Shown: positions 17,615 to 25,595, counted from the stretch's first letter. The stretch is DNA of 64,000 bases from Vampirovibrionales bacterium (GCA_016712355.1 JADJRF010000005.1:1550001-1614000); one strand, 5' to 3'. The notes: a model not told the origin generated them from the letters alone. Made by a program: numbers and translations.

Positions 17615-17826
17615 CTGATCGCGCCTGACTGCGCATTTGATGCGATATCTTGCCTGAAAGGCGTTTTGCAATCAAGAGCGAGGTGCTGCGTCAGCGCCGC
17701 GACTTTACACGCGTCAACAGGGACGCGTGAGCAAGGCGTGACATGTGTACCCCCCCTGATTACAGCAATGGCCGCTGCAATATTTCGCATCAGCAAGGCA
17801 AGGCGCGCCTCGCTGAATGAAGAGAG

Positions 17827-17907
17827 TGGGCAGGGCTGGATTCGAACCAGCGTACCCGAAGGAACAGATTTACAGTCTGCCGCCTTTAACCACTCGGCCA
17901 CCTGCCC
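17827..17907 (-). tRNA. tRNA-Tyr (GTA)
   Basis: 81 bases with the long variable arm expected for bacterial tRNA-Tyr. The acceptor stem GGGCAGG pairs with CCTGCCC; the anticodon stem GCAGA/TCTGT frames loop CTGTAAA (anticodon GTA); the T arm carries GGTTCGAATCC. CCA is not encoded. Confidence 0.95.
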
Positions 17908-17917
17908 GTAAAATCTC

Positions 17918-17989
17918 AGCCGGCGATGGGAGTCGAACCCGCAACCTACGGTTTACAAAACCGTTGCTCTGCCATTGAGCTACGCCGGC
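17918..17989 (-). tRNA. tRNA-Thr (TGT)
   Basis: 72 bases. The acceptor stem GCCGGCG pairs with CGCCGGC; the anticodon stem ACGGT/ACCGT frames loop TTTGTAA (anticodon TGT); the T arm has GGGTTCGACTCCC. Ten bases separate it from tRNA-Tyr, so the two are one transcript. Confidence 0.95.
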
Positions 17990-18064
17990 TTGTTGCGCGC
18001 GACGCAAGCGACGCCTCCAGGGCGCGCCAGCGTAGTGATTATCATAAGGTGAAAACAGGCGGCG

Positions 18065-19063
18065 TCAATATCGTTGGGCAGGTTCGTCGCGTAAGTGAAA
18101 TTCGCCGATCGCCTCGCCCCGACTGTTCAGACGCGCGCGCGTCGCAAAGGGGGAAATCGCCTCATGCGCGACCTGCTCCGGCGTGAGCCAGCCCAGGCGG
18201 GCGAGCAGGTGAATCGTCGCAAAATCGCGGGCCTGCGCCGAACCATCCGCTATTTTGAGCAAGAGTCCTTGATCGGCGCTGACGCGCGCGACGCCCATCA
18301 CGCCATCCGCCCCGACTTTGCTGACCAGAGCGCCTTGGCTGACGCGCATTAAAGCGTCATCAATCCGTCCTGCGCCGCTCACCAGTAAGGGAAATGCCGT
18401 CATGGCCTCGCGCGCTGCTTGTGCTTGCGTCTCTTGCCCTAACCATGCGAATAGTTTTGCGCCCGTGGCGAGAGGCAGGCGAAACGTTGGCGCGCCGCAG
18501 CCGTCGGGAGCGGTATCAATCGGCGCGTCCGGGCCGGCCCACGTCTGTAATATCGAGAGAATCCCGCGTTGTAAGGGATGCTCTGGACGATGATAACCTG
18601 ACAAAGGCCAGCCGCAGCGGACGCAGGTTAGCGCCATCGCCGCATGCTTGCCGGAACAGTTGTGATAGCAAGGCCGCTTCTCGGCGTTCGAAGAAATAAA
18701 CGCCCGTAATGCCTGCGGATCTAATGGGGCGTCAGGGCCGCAGGCCAATGCGTCGTGAGAAATATCGGTCCGAGAAAGGATTGTTTCAACAACTGCCAGA
18801 TGCTCCGGGCTGCCAGAATGAGAACCGCACGCCACGGCAATTTCTTCCGCCGACAGGTCCAGAGGCCTTCCGGCGCGTTCAGCCAATTGCGCCATGGCCA
18901 GATATTGAAACGGTTTGGCGGCCGAGCGCATAAACACCCGTTGCGCGCCCGCGCCGTCGCTTTCGGCTAAGACGCGACCATTGCTGGCGCAAACAGCAAA
19001 CCAGCCCTGGTGGCGATTTTCTACCCAGTCGCCTCGGGTTGTTTCAAGCGTGAGTTGGGGCAT
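18065..19063 (-). CDS. L-asparaginase, Rhizobium/thermolabile type
   Basis: 332 residues. The sequence matches the asparaginase II (COG4448) family: AAKPFQYLAMAQLAE, VACGSHSGSPEHLAVVE, then NCSGKHAAMALTCVRCGWPL and DGCGAPTFRLPL. These enzymes hydrolyse asparagine to aspartate and ammonia and are unrelated to the Escherichia coli AnsA/AnsB fold. There is no signal peptide, so it acts in the cytoplasm. It lies downstream of the UGDH-like gene on the same strand, 65 bases apart, and its end faces the tRNA cluster. Assignment is by family motifs. Confidence 0.88.
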   Translation of the reverse strand: MPQLTLETTRGDWVENRHQGWFAVCASNGRVLAESDGAGAQRVFMRSAAKPFQYLAMAQLAERAGRPLDLSAEEIAVACGSHSGSPEHLAVVETILSRTDISHDALACGPDAPLDPQALRAFISSNAEKRPCYHNCSGKHAAMALTCVRCGWPLSGYHRPEHPLQRGILSILQTWAGPDAPIDTAPDGCGAPTFRLPLATGAKLFAWLGQETQAQAAREAMTAFPLLVSGAGRIDDALMRVSQGALVSKVGADGVMGVARVSADQGLLLKIADGSAQARDFATIHLLARLGWLTPEQVAHEAISPFATRARLNSRGEAIGEFHLRDEPAQRY

Positions 19064-19128
19064 TGCGCTTATCCTGACTCAAAACTCAAAACCCGCACTG
19101 GAGAACCCGCTGGCGGGTAAATCATCTT

Positions 19129-20466
19129 TTAGTGGGCCTGCGCGTAGGCTTTGCCGACGGGCTGACGGCCAATACTGACATAGTGATACCCTAAGGCCTG
19201 CATTTTGGCAGGCGCGTATAAATTACGCCCATCCACAATGGTACGGCAAGCGCTCTGGGCCTTTAGCCGCTGAAAGTCCACATAGGCAAACTCTGGCCAG
19301 TCGGTGGCGATGGCAATGACGTCGGCTCCGTCGGCGGCTTCATAGGGATTATCGCAATACTGGATGTCGGGCAATAACTCGTGGGTTTTCGGCATGGCGA
19401 TGGGGTCGTAGGCGCGAATGGACGCGCCGCGATTCTGTAACCCTCGAATAATCTGAACGCTGGGCGCATCGCGCATATCGTCAGTGTCCGGGCGAAATGC
19501 GAGTCCCCAGACCGCGATGGTTTTTTTAGAAAGCCCATGAATCGCCCGCTCGATGCGCTCGACAAAATGGATGCGCTGATAGCGATTGATGACTTCCGTG
19601 GTCTTGAGCAAATCCAGATTGAGGTGATATTTGTCCGCAATATTCAGCAGCGACTGAATATCTTTCGGGAAGAAGATGCCGCCATAGCCAATGCCAGCAT
19701 TCAGGTAATCGCCCATAATGCGCTTGTCCATGCCAAGCCCTTTGGCCACGAGCGTGACGTCGGCGCCGGTTTTTTCGCATACCGCCGCCATGCTGTTGAT
19801 AAAAGAGATCTTCATCGCCAAAAAGGCGTTGGTTGCGTGCTTGATCAGTTCGGCGCTATTGATATCCGTAATGAGAATCGGCGCATTAAGCTGCGAATAA
19901 ATCCCTACCAGCACCTCCTTGGCGCGTTGGGCCTCGGCCCCGATGACGACGCGATCCGGCTTGAAAAATCCATTAATGGCGTCGCCTTCCCGCATAAATT
20001 GCGGGACGGCGGCGATGTCAAAGTCGCACGCGCAATCGGCGGGCAATTCACTCTGAATCATCTGCCGCAGGGCTTCGCCTGTGCTGATCGGCAGGGCGCT
20101 TTTTTCTACAATCAGTTTGTAGCCGGTTGATTTTGCCATGGCGGCGGCAATCGCCTTCATTGCATTTTGAAGCGGGCGCATGTCTTGCTGCTCGCTGGCG
20201 CCGAAATGCGCGCCCACGCATAAGAAAATAACCTCCGCCTGTTGGACGGCGTCCTGGGTTTGGGTGGAGAAGCGCAGGCGTTTTTCGTTAAGATTGGTTT
20301 TCAGGAGCGCTTCCAGCCCGGTTTCGTAGAAATCGATTCGGCCTTCCTGCAGGCGCGTCATCAGCGACTCGTTGACATCCACGCAGTGGACGTCATGGCC
20401 CAGTTCCGCCATGCAGACGCCGGTGACCACCCCTACGTATCCGGTTCCGACAATGGCGATGCGCAT
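19129..20466 (-). CDS. UDP-glucose/GDP-mannose dehydrogenase family protein, catalytic Cys absent
   Basis: 445 residues with the full family layout: N-terminal NAD domain (GTGYVG, residues 7-12), central helix with NAFLAMKISFIN (213-224) and C-terminal UDP domain (RPDTDDMRDAPS). Normal enzymes oxidise UDP-glucose to UDP-glucuronate in two steps using a Cys in GG-x-CFPKD. Here the motif is GGIFFPKD (262-269), with Phe265 in the Cys position. Other conserved sites also differ: VGTP is VGAH (84-87), STVP is SALP (123-126) and PEF is PQF (155-157). The frame is intact. It may be a pseudoenzyme or have a changed reaction. No other sugar-nucleotide gene is adjacent. Confidence 0.85.
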   Translation of the reverse strand: MRIAIVGTGYVGVVTGVCMAELGHDVHCVDVNESLMTRLQEGRIDFYETGLEALLKTNLNEKRLRFSTQTQDAVQQAEVIFLCVGAHFGASEQQDMRPLQNAMKAIAAAMAKSTGYKLIVEKSALPISTGEALRQMIQSELPADCACDFDIAAVPQFMREGDAINGFFKPDRVVIGAEAQRAKEVLVGIYSQLNAPILITDINSAELIKHATNAFLAMKISFINSMAAVCEKTGADVTLVAKGLGMDKRIMGDYLNAGIGYGGIFFPKDIQSLLNIADKYHLNLDLLKTTEVINRYQRIHFVERIERAIHGLSKKTIAVWGLAFRPDTDDMRDAPSVQIIRGLQNRGASIRAYDPIAMPKTHELLPDIQYCDNPYEAADGADVIAIATDWPEFAYVDFQRLKAQSACRTIVDGRNLYAPAKMQALGYHYVSIGRQPVGKAYAQAH

Positions 20467-20639
20467 TGCGCGACAGCTCCCTCTGTTGCTTTAACCCATT
20501 TAACACGACTGTAAAATCCTATCGTATCACGCGAATAGGCCCATGAGGGCCTTGTGGGCGATGAAGTCCCCCAAAAATGCGAGGGCTTTTCTGAGCAGAG
20601 CGCTCTCCTGCGTTGGGAGGATTTCCATCAAGCGGCGTC

Positions 20640-20666
20640 TTTAGTTTTTCCGACTCCGCCCGATAG
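20640..20666 (+). promoter_or_regulatory. Sigma-28 (FliA) promoter of flagellin
   Basis: TTTAGTTT (20640-20647), exactly 11 bases, then CCCGATAG (20659-20666). The Escherichia coli FliA consensus is TAAAGTTT-N11-GCCGATAA: 6/8 and 6/8 match with exact spacing. The predicted start is near 20673, giving a leader of about 120 bases. Confidence 0.8.
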
Positions 20667-20705
20667 CCTTTGTATAGAAGTTTAGACGGTTGGAAAAACG
20701 CTTCT

Positions 20706-20768
20706 CCCGCTGCCCGGGCGCTTTGCACGGAGCAGCGGGGCTATGGCCCTTCCCAAAAGGATTTGGGA
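20706..20768 (+). promoter_or_regulatory. Two hairpins in the flagellin leader
   Basis: CCCGCTGC (20706-20713) pairs with GCAGCGGG (20732-20739), and TCCCAAA (20751-20757) pairs with TTTGGGA (20762-20768) around an AGGA loop. Both lie between the sigma-28 start and the ribosome site AAGGAGA at 20779-20785. They could set mRNA stability or translation of flagellin. Confidence 0.45.
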
Positions 20769-20793
20769 GAGAACGGGTTAAGGAGAACGTCCC

Positions 20794-21708
20794 ATGGCTC
20801 TTGTGATTAACACCAACGTGACATCGTTGATCGCCCATCGCCGTTTATCGATGAATGCGAGCAATGTCCAGAAGTCTTTAGAGCGTCTTGCTTCCGGGAT
20901 GCGGATTAACCGTTCGTCTGATGATGCGGCGGGATTGACCATTTCCGAAACCCTGATCGGGCAGATTCGAGGCAATCAGAAAGCGCTGCAGAACGCTCAG
21001 GACGGCGTCAGTATTCTGCAAATTGCCGAAGGGTCGTTAGGGGTTATTAATAACAACCTGCAACGGATGCGAGAACTCGCGGTTCAGGCGGCCAACGATA
21101 CCAACTCGCAAAGCCAGCGCGATTCCATTGCCCGCGAAGTGCGTACGCTTGCCGAAGATATCGAGCGCATCTCTCAAGCGACCGAGTTTAACGGCATTCA
21201 CCTGCTAGATGGCTCCGCCCTTAACGCCCGCCTGCAAATCGGGCCCGGCACAACGCTGGCGACCAATACCATTGATATTTCTTCCGCGCTGCAAAACGCC
21301 GGTATTGATAGCAACTCCGTACCGCCGGGTATTGGCGTGATTAACTCTGCTGCCGCGCTTTTCGCATCGCTCAATGACATTTTTGACCCGGTGGCGGGAA
21401 CCTCGCCCGATCTGTCGTCTGGCGCCAATGCTCGGACTTTCATTGGTAGTATCCAAAGCGCAATTGACTCGGTGACAAGCCGTATGTCAATTATCGGATC
21501 GCTGCAAAACCAATTACAGAGCGCCATAGATAACTTACAGATCGGTATTGAGAACTTCTCGGCTTCCAATTCGCGTATTCGCGATCTCGATATTGCGTCG
21601 GAAAGTTCTACGCTGGTTCAGAACCAGATTCTTCAGCAATCTGCCGTCAGCGTCCTGTCTCAGGCCAACAGCATTCCGCAATTGACGCTGCAATTGCTCC
21701 AGAAGTAG
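20794..21708 (+). CDS. fliC: Flagellin
   Basis: 304 residues. The N-terminal D0/D1 helices start MALVINTNVTSLIAHRRLSM, with the conserved LERLASGMRINRSSDDAAGL and the NDTNSQSQRDSIAREV block. The C-terminal D1/D0 ends in VLSQANSIPQLTLQLLQK. The variable middle is only about 60 residues, so there is little or no D2/D3: a minimal flagellin, exported unfolded through the flagellar type III apparatus and polymerised into the filament. It has a strong ribosome site and its own sigma-28 promoter, as expected for a late flagellar gene. A small gene follows 53 bases downstream. Confidence 0.97.
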   Translation: MALVINTNVTSLIAHRRLSMNASNVQKSLERLASGMRINRSSDDAAGLTISETLIGQIRGNQKALQNAQDGVSILQIAEGSLGVINNNLQRMRELAVQAANDTNSQSQRDSIAREVRTLAEDIERISQATEFNGIHLLDGSALNARLQIGPGTTLATNTIDISSALQNAGIDSNSVPPGIGVINSAAALFASLNDIFDPVAGTSPDLSSGANARTFIGSIQSAIDSVTSRMSIIGSLQNQLQSAIDNLQIGIENFSASNSRIRDLDIASESSTLVQNQILQQSAVSVLSQANSIPQLTLQLLQK

Positions 21709-21761
21709 GTCTTTCCCTCTCCCTCTATGCGTCGTAAGTCCCCCAAGCAGGAGATATCCTC

Positions 21762-22028
21762 ATGAGCGCCGTTAAACGCCGACTTCCCCAATTGTCTGAA
21801 GCCGCTATCTTTGGCTTTGAAAGAATCTCCGCCTCTACGCTGTCTGTCGCGCAAGAGAATTATCAAGCCTCGTTGCCGCCCATTCGCACCCTCAACGTGA
21901 CCGGCGAAATCCTGAAGTTGATTCGCTCACATGCGCTGAAAGCGAGTATTCATTCGGCGCTGCAAGAGCCTTCTCCCCTTGCAAAACGGCGTATTGCGCC
22001 TTCAGGCGCGCTGGGCGCTCGGCGCTAA
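21762..22028 (+). CDS. Small unknown protein downstream of flagellin
   Basis: 88 residues, with AGGAGATATCCTC directly before the ATG. The sequence is basic at both ends with a helical middle (AAIFGFERISASTLSVAQEN). It has no signal peptide, membrane segment or known motif. It lies 53 bases after flagellin with no terminator between, so it is probably transcribed from the same sigma-28 promoter. Possible roles by position are a flagellin chaperone (FliS-like), regulator or filament accessory, but it does not resemble FliS by eye. Confidence 0.65.
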   Translation: MSAVKRRLPQLSEAAIFGFERISASTLSVAQENYQASLPPIRTLNVTGEILKLIRSHALKASIHSALQEPSPLAKRRIAPSGALGARR

Positions 22029-22044
22029 GGCCAGAAAGGGTATT

Positions 22045-22076
22045 CCCAGAAGGACGTTATTTGTCAGGCTTCTGGG
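22045..22076 (+). terminator. Possible terminator of the flagellin unit
   Basis: CCCAGAAG (22045-22052) pairs with CTTCTGGG (22069-22076) across a 16-base loop, 17 bases after the stop of the small gene. There is no T run, so termination is uncertain. Confidence 0.35.
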
Positions 22077-22238
22077 GGTATCCTGCAGTTCTGTTGCTCC
22101 CGTTTCTCCTCGTTACTCGCGGATTCATGCCGAACGGTTTCCGGGGAACCTCCTCTTTTGCAGAACGTCCTTTCGTTCAAACTCTGTGGCTGACAATTGT
22201 GATCCGCCGGCGGATATCAACGACCGTCGGCTCTTGAG

Positions 22239-22244
22239 TATAAT
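22239..22244 (+). promoter_or_regulatory. Possible -10 box upstream of the WG-repeat gene
   Basis: A perfect TATAAT lies 49 bases before the ATG of the WG-repeat gene; no -35 box at proper spacing is evident. A 12-codon open frame with its own ATG (22250-22288) sits between it and the gene. Confidence 0.35.
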
Positions 22245-22292
22245 GCGCCATGAGCGGACTCTGTCTGGCAGGAAAGGCGCTGAGCTGAAAAA

Positions 22293-23351
22293 ATGACACT
22301 ACGCACGTCGCTAAATACTAGAGGCCTACCGCTTTTGAGCGTGATTGGGCTGATAATGCTGGGATCTGCCCTTTCCTTTTCGCCCGCCCGCGCTGAAACT
22401 GCCTTGTTTCCCGCTTCTCAGGAAGGGCAGTGGGGCTTTGTCGATGCGCGCGGTCGTTGGGTCATTGCGCCGCAGTATCAGGCGGCGGGAAAGTTCGTCA
22501 ACGGCCTTGCCCGCGCGCAATCGCTCGGGAAATGGGGATACCTGACGCCTTCAGGGCGTTGGGCGGTCAAGCCCTGGTTTTATCAGGCTACAGATTTCTC
22601 TGAAGGCTTTGCGGCCGTCATGAACCCGCCCGCCGGGCGCTGGGGATTCATCGACGAGAAGGGTCGCTTCAAGCTGCCGCCCGCCTATGAGCAGGCGTTT
22701 CCGTTCAGCGACGGCGTGGCCAAAGTTTGCGAAGACGGGGCCTGGTTTTACGTCTCGCCGCTCGGCGCGCGCGTAATGATTTCTCCCGAAGGGACCGAGG
22801 ACGCTTTCCATGAGGGGTTAATCGCGTTTCGCGATGACAAGTCGTTCTGGGGCTACCAGGATCACGAGGGCAAAACTGTGATTGCGCCTCAATTTCAGTG
22901 GGCAGGATCGTTCTCCGAGTCGTTGGCCGCTGTTCAGCGAGATAATCAATGGGGATACGTCGACAAGACGGGACAATTGCGTATTCTGCCGCGCTTCGAG
23001 TCGGCTCGGGCGTTTCGCGAAGGCCTGGCGAGCGTCCAGCTTAAAGATTTGTGGGGCGTGGTTTCGCCCAACGGTAAATGGGCGATTGAACCCGCGTTTG
23101 AACGCATCGGCGATTTCTCGGGCGGTTTGGCCGCCGCGCGCCAGAACAATCGCTGGGGATACATCGACCGTTCCGGTCGTTGGGTAATTTCGCCTCAGTA
23201 TGCCATGGCGTGGAATTTCGAAAACGGACTGGCGCTCGCTCAAACCCAGCAAGGGGGCTTTGTCTACCTCAATGCCCGCGGAAAGACAGTCTGGCCTGTG
23301 GTAAATAACCCTCACCCAGCGCAGGGAGCCGCTTCTCGTGTCGAGCGCTGA
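22293..23351 (+). CDS. Secreted WG-repeat protein
   Basis: 352 residues. A signal peptide (about residues 1-34, ending SPARAE) precedes seven or eight WG repeats of about 42 residues, each of the form (W)G(F/Y)xDxxGxWVIxPQYxxAxxF; clear examples are QWGFVDARGRWVIAPQY and RWGYIDRSGRWVISPQY. One repeat (around WFYVSPLGARVM) is degenerate. WG repeats form beta-rich folds of poorly known function and are often exported. The repeats fill almost the whole mature protein. It stands alone; there is no enzymatic domain. Confidence 0.85.
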   Translation: MTLRTSLNTRGLPLLSVIGLIMLGSALSFSPARAETALFPASQEGQWGFVDARGRWVIAPQYQAAGKFVNGLARAQSLGKWGYLTPSGRWAVKPWFYQATDFSEGFAAVMNPPAGRWGFIDEKGRFKLPPAYEQAFPFSDGVAKVCEDGAWFYVSPLGARVMISPEGTEDAFHEGLIAFRDDKSFWGYQDHEGKTVIAPQFQWAGSFSESLAAVQRDNQWGYVDKTGQLRILPRFESARAFREGLASVQLKDLWGVVSPNGKWAIEPAFERIGDFSGGLAAARQNNRWGYIDRSGRWVISPQYAMAWNFENGLALAQTQQGGFVYLNARGKTVWPVVNNPHPAQGAASRVER

Positions 23352-23745
23352 CGAAACCGCGCCAGAATCTCTGGAAACGCAAGAAGAGACCGCTTTTGAG
23401 ACGCCGACTTGCGAGCGTCGCGCCGCCAACGCTGACCGCCGTACGCGCAATCGTCAAGGGAAATACGATCGGCGTCGTAATCGTTGCCGCGCCTGCCTTT
23501 CATTTGCTTGGGCGCCGGGTCAGCGCGTGGGCGATTGCCAGCGCCACGGCCGCACGTTTTCGCCGGACGCTTTTGCCTGCGTCTGGTTTGATCCGAAGCC
23601 CTAGCGCCCATCCGCTGCGCGACTTCTGTAAGCGTCTGCGTTGCTCCGCGTCCTTCGGTGTAAAATAGAGGAATCGACGTGCCAGCCGTCCGACTATTCT
23701 CCTCGAAGTACGCTCATTGAAGAACGAAAGATATCCGCGCGCCGC
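23352..23745 (+). other. Intergenic region without a confident gene
   Basis: 394 bases between the WG-repeat gene and the sigma-factor gene. A GTG-started frame (23338-23604) overlaps the WG stop and is rich in Arg and Cys; another frame (23396-23668) is hydrophobic and Ala-rich. Neither has a good ribosome site or recognisable motif. TAAAAT at 23661-23666 may be the -10 of the sigma-factor promoter, but no -35 box is seen. Confidence 0.4.
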
Positions 23746-24429
23746 ATGAAAAAAGCATCGTCTCCCCCGCCGGAGCCCTCCAGCCCAAAGCCCAAAAAGA
23801 CAGTACACGACTACGTGAGTCTGATTGAGACCGTCGCGCGCGTAGAGTACAGTCGGCTTCCCAACCACCTGATCGACCTGAGCGAGTTGGTCAATATTGG
23901 CGCGATTGCCATCCATGTGCTGCTGACCTCGCACCCGGAGACAGAGTTTAACGTCACCTATCTTTCGACCGCCATTAAGTGGGCGGTGCGCAACGAGCTG
24001 CGGTACCGCTATAAATGGTATTCGCTCAAAACCGTTGCCATGGATAAGGACGAAGAGGGCGGCGTTGTCAGCGCCGAAGACGCTGACAACGCCGAAGCCG
24101 AAAGAACTCAGGCCCGCGAGGCGATCTACGAAACCATTCTCTCGGTCGATAGCCTGCTGGACGCCGAAAACCCCCACGAAATTCGCGATGAGTCTTACAC
24201 CCCCGAAGAACGTACGGAACTCAAGGAGATGGCCCGCATCGTCCGCGAGGCGATCGCCAAGCTCCCTCCCCGCGAGCGGCAAATTATCGAAGCGCGTTTC
24301 TATCACAATATGAAGATGCGCGAAATCGGCGACAAGTTTAACATTTCGCCCTCGCGTATCTCGCGCATCGTGCAATCCGGCCTCGATAAAATCAAGCTGG
24401 AGCTGAAGCGCAAGGGCTACTCCCAGTAG
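23746..24429 (+). CDS. Sigma-70 family factor, FliA/WhiG-like (paralogue 1)
   Basis: 227 residues from ATG at 23746 (MKKASSPPPEP); upstream in-frame codons read as non-coding. Region 2 has VARVEYSRLPNHLIDLSELV followed by NIGAIAIHVLL and AIKWAVRNELRYRYKWYSLK (core binding and -10 recognition). Region 4 is AIAKLPPRERQIIEARFYHN with the helix-turn-helix MREIGDKFNISPSRISRIVQ. It aligns closely with the factor at 37876. The sigma-28 promoters at flagellin and at the two pilin-like genes flank it on both sides, so it is a candidate to read them. No anti-sigma factor is adjacent. Confidence 0.88.
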   Translation: MKKASSPPPEPSSPKPKKTVHDYVSLIETVARVEYSRLPNHLIDLSELVNIGAIAIHVLLTSHPETEFNVTYLSTAIKWAVRNELRYRYKWYSLKTVAMDKDEEGGVVSAEDADNAEAERTQAREAIYETILSVDSLLDAENPHEIRDESYTPEERTELKEMARIVREAIAKLPPRERQIIEARFYHNMKMREIGDKFNISPSRISRIVQSGLDKIKLELKRKGYSQ

Positions 24430-24775
24430 CGCCATTTTGTAAGCCCCTCGGGCTTTAGGAGCGCTTGTCCCAGACGTCGTTTTGTCTCTGACAAGCGTCG
24501 CGGTTTTTCTTGACAGCGCCCCTGCATGGGTGCTACACATGCCTCTGGTATAAAGGCCGTGTTTCGTATACGGATTTTATATCAATATTGCGTCTTTTTG
24601 GCGTTCCTGAGGTCTTTCAGAGCCGCAGGGCAATCAATCCACTTTTTAGCCCGAGTGACAATCGTATTCAGGTCCGCGTTTAGCGATTTGCGACGCGGGC
24701 GTCAGCTTGGGTGCGGGTGGGACGCTTCATCACGAGTTTTCGTCTCAATGGACGTAAAATCTGGAGATTTTTATC
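24430..24775 (+). other. Intergenic region with hairpins
   Basis: 346 bases. Two hairpins follow the sigma gene: AAGCCC-CTC-GGGCTT (24441-24455) and a longer one at 24462-24497. The rest becomes A/T-richer toward the next gene. TTGACA at 24510-24515 has no convincing -10 partner. No gene is seen. Confidence 0.45.
24462..24508 (+). terminator. Probable terminator of sigma-factor gene
   Basis: CGCTTGTC (24462-24469) pairs with GACAAGCG (24490-24497) over a 20-base loop; the run TTTTT follows at 24504-24508. Confidence 0.45.
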
Positions 24776-25495
24776 GTGAAAGTTAAGCATCATACTACTG
24801 CGCTTCCCTTGCTTCTTGCTCTCACCCAGCCGATGGGAGCCGCTGCCCAAACAGCCCCCGGTCTTGCTCCCTCCCAAGATACATTTACTGCCCAGCGTTA
24901 TGAGAACAAAAAGCCCAAGCCTAAACCAGAGACGGAAATAGAGGCTCCGAAACCGGGCGACCTAGTTTGTTATGCTAACAAGTTTGATACTTTGCTCAAT
25001 GGCCTGCAATCGATAGGGAATGCGCCCAAAGTAGGGGCCGCGTTGTATAAAGTTTCGGAAACAGGTTATACGGTTCCTGGTATGAAACCTCGGACCAACC
25101 CGGACTTAAAAAAATCCCACCACCCATTTGATCCACAAGGCACACTCGTTGCGCTTGCTTCTGACCCAAATGTCTCGAAACTCAACACAAGTTCGCCTAA
25201 TTACACTCTGAATAATGCCTTCGAAGGTACAGTACTTAATCTAACCCCTCTTTCCTCAGATGGTCTTATTAAGAATTGGGATAATATTACTCTTACCAAT
25301 AAAGATATAGTCTTTACTGTGGACAAATCAAATCCTGAGAGAATGCCTAGCGGAGGGGCAACTGTACCGCCTCCCCCCCAATTTTTGGACGCGCTAGTGG
25401 GAGGTACTGTTCCAGCTTCCCCTATTACGAGCTTAACCTCGACTCCTACACAAGAATCAGGCTCAGGGGTAGTTGTTCACTGCCTCCAGAATTAA
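24776..25495 (+). CDS. Secreted protein of unknown function, A/T-rich
   Basis: 239 residues from GTG at 24776, with GGAG about ten bases upstream. A signal peptide (about 1-25, LLLALTQPMGAAAQ) is followed by a Lys/Pro stretch (NKKPKPKPETE) and a Ser/Thr/Asn-rich body. Two cysteines remain in the mature protein (in LVCYANKF near the start and VHCLQN at the very end), which could form a disulphide. Composition is unlike the surroundings: 16 of 60 bases are G/C at 25261-25320. It ends at a strong terminator, so it is a separate unit from the pilin-like genes that follow. Family not recognised; possibly acquired by transfer. Confidence 0.65.
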   Translation: MKVKHHTTALPLLLALTQPMGAAAQTAPGLAPSQDTFTAQRYENKKPKPKPETEIEAPKPGDLVCYANKFDTLLNGLQSIGNAPKVGAALYKVSETGYTVPGMKPRTNPDLKKSHHPFDPQGTLVALASDPNVSKLNTSSPNYTLNNAFEGTVLNLTPLSSDGLIKNWDNITLTNKDIVFTVDKSNPERMPSGGATVPPPPQFLDALVGGTVPASPITSLTSTPTQESGSGVVVHCLQN

Positions 25496-25516
25496 GGACT
25501 TATCTCTAAAATATGG

Positions 25517-25549
25517 GGACAGGCGTGAAGAAGACCATGCCTGTCCTTT
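25517..25549 (+). terminator. Intrinsic terminator
   Basis: GGACAGGCGTG (25517-25527) pairs with CATGCCTGTCC (25536-25546), 11 pairs with one G-T wobble and an eight-base loop, followed by TTT. It ends the transcript of the secreted protein 24 bases after its stop. Confidence 0.65.
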
Positions 25550-25595
25550 AAAATGTGAAGAGTGTTAATAATTATAAATGCCATTGTAGTGTGGT

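Larger units (their letters stand above)
20467..20793. other. Flagellin upstream region
   Basis: 327 bases between the divergent UGDH-like gene and flagellin. It holds a small perfect hairpin (AGGCCC-ATGA-GGGCCT, 20537-20552), the sigma-28 promoter (20640-20666) and a leader with two hairpins (20706-20768). No gene is seen. Confidence 0.6.

Noticed and set aside
19537..20130. 197-codon plus-strand frame
   Set aside because: Fully antisense to the UGDH-like gene, whose protein aligns to a known family along its whole length.
21979..22296. 105-codon frame between the flagellin partner and the WG-repeat gene
   Set aside because: Overlaps the end of the partner gene in another frame, has no ribosome site and contains the hairpin and promoter-like elements.
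23500..24540. 346-codon minus-strand frame
   Set aside because: It lies opposite the plus-strand sigma-factor gene, which has clear family motifs; the frame is a by-product of its codon bias.
24732..24758. Sigma-28-like site (ACGAGTTT-N11-GACGTAAA) before the secreted A/T-rich gene
   Set aside because: Only 5/8 in each box, and the predicted start would fall on the ribosome site, leaving no usable leader.
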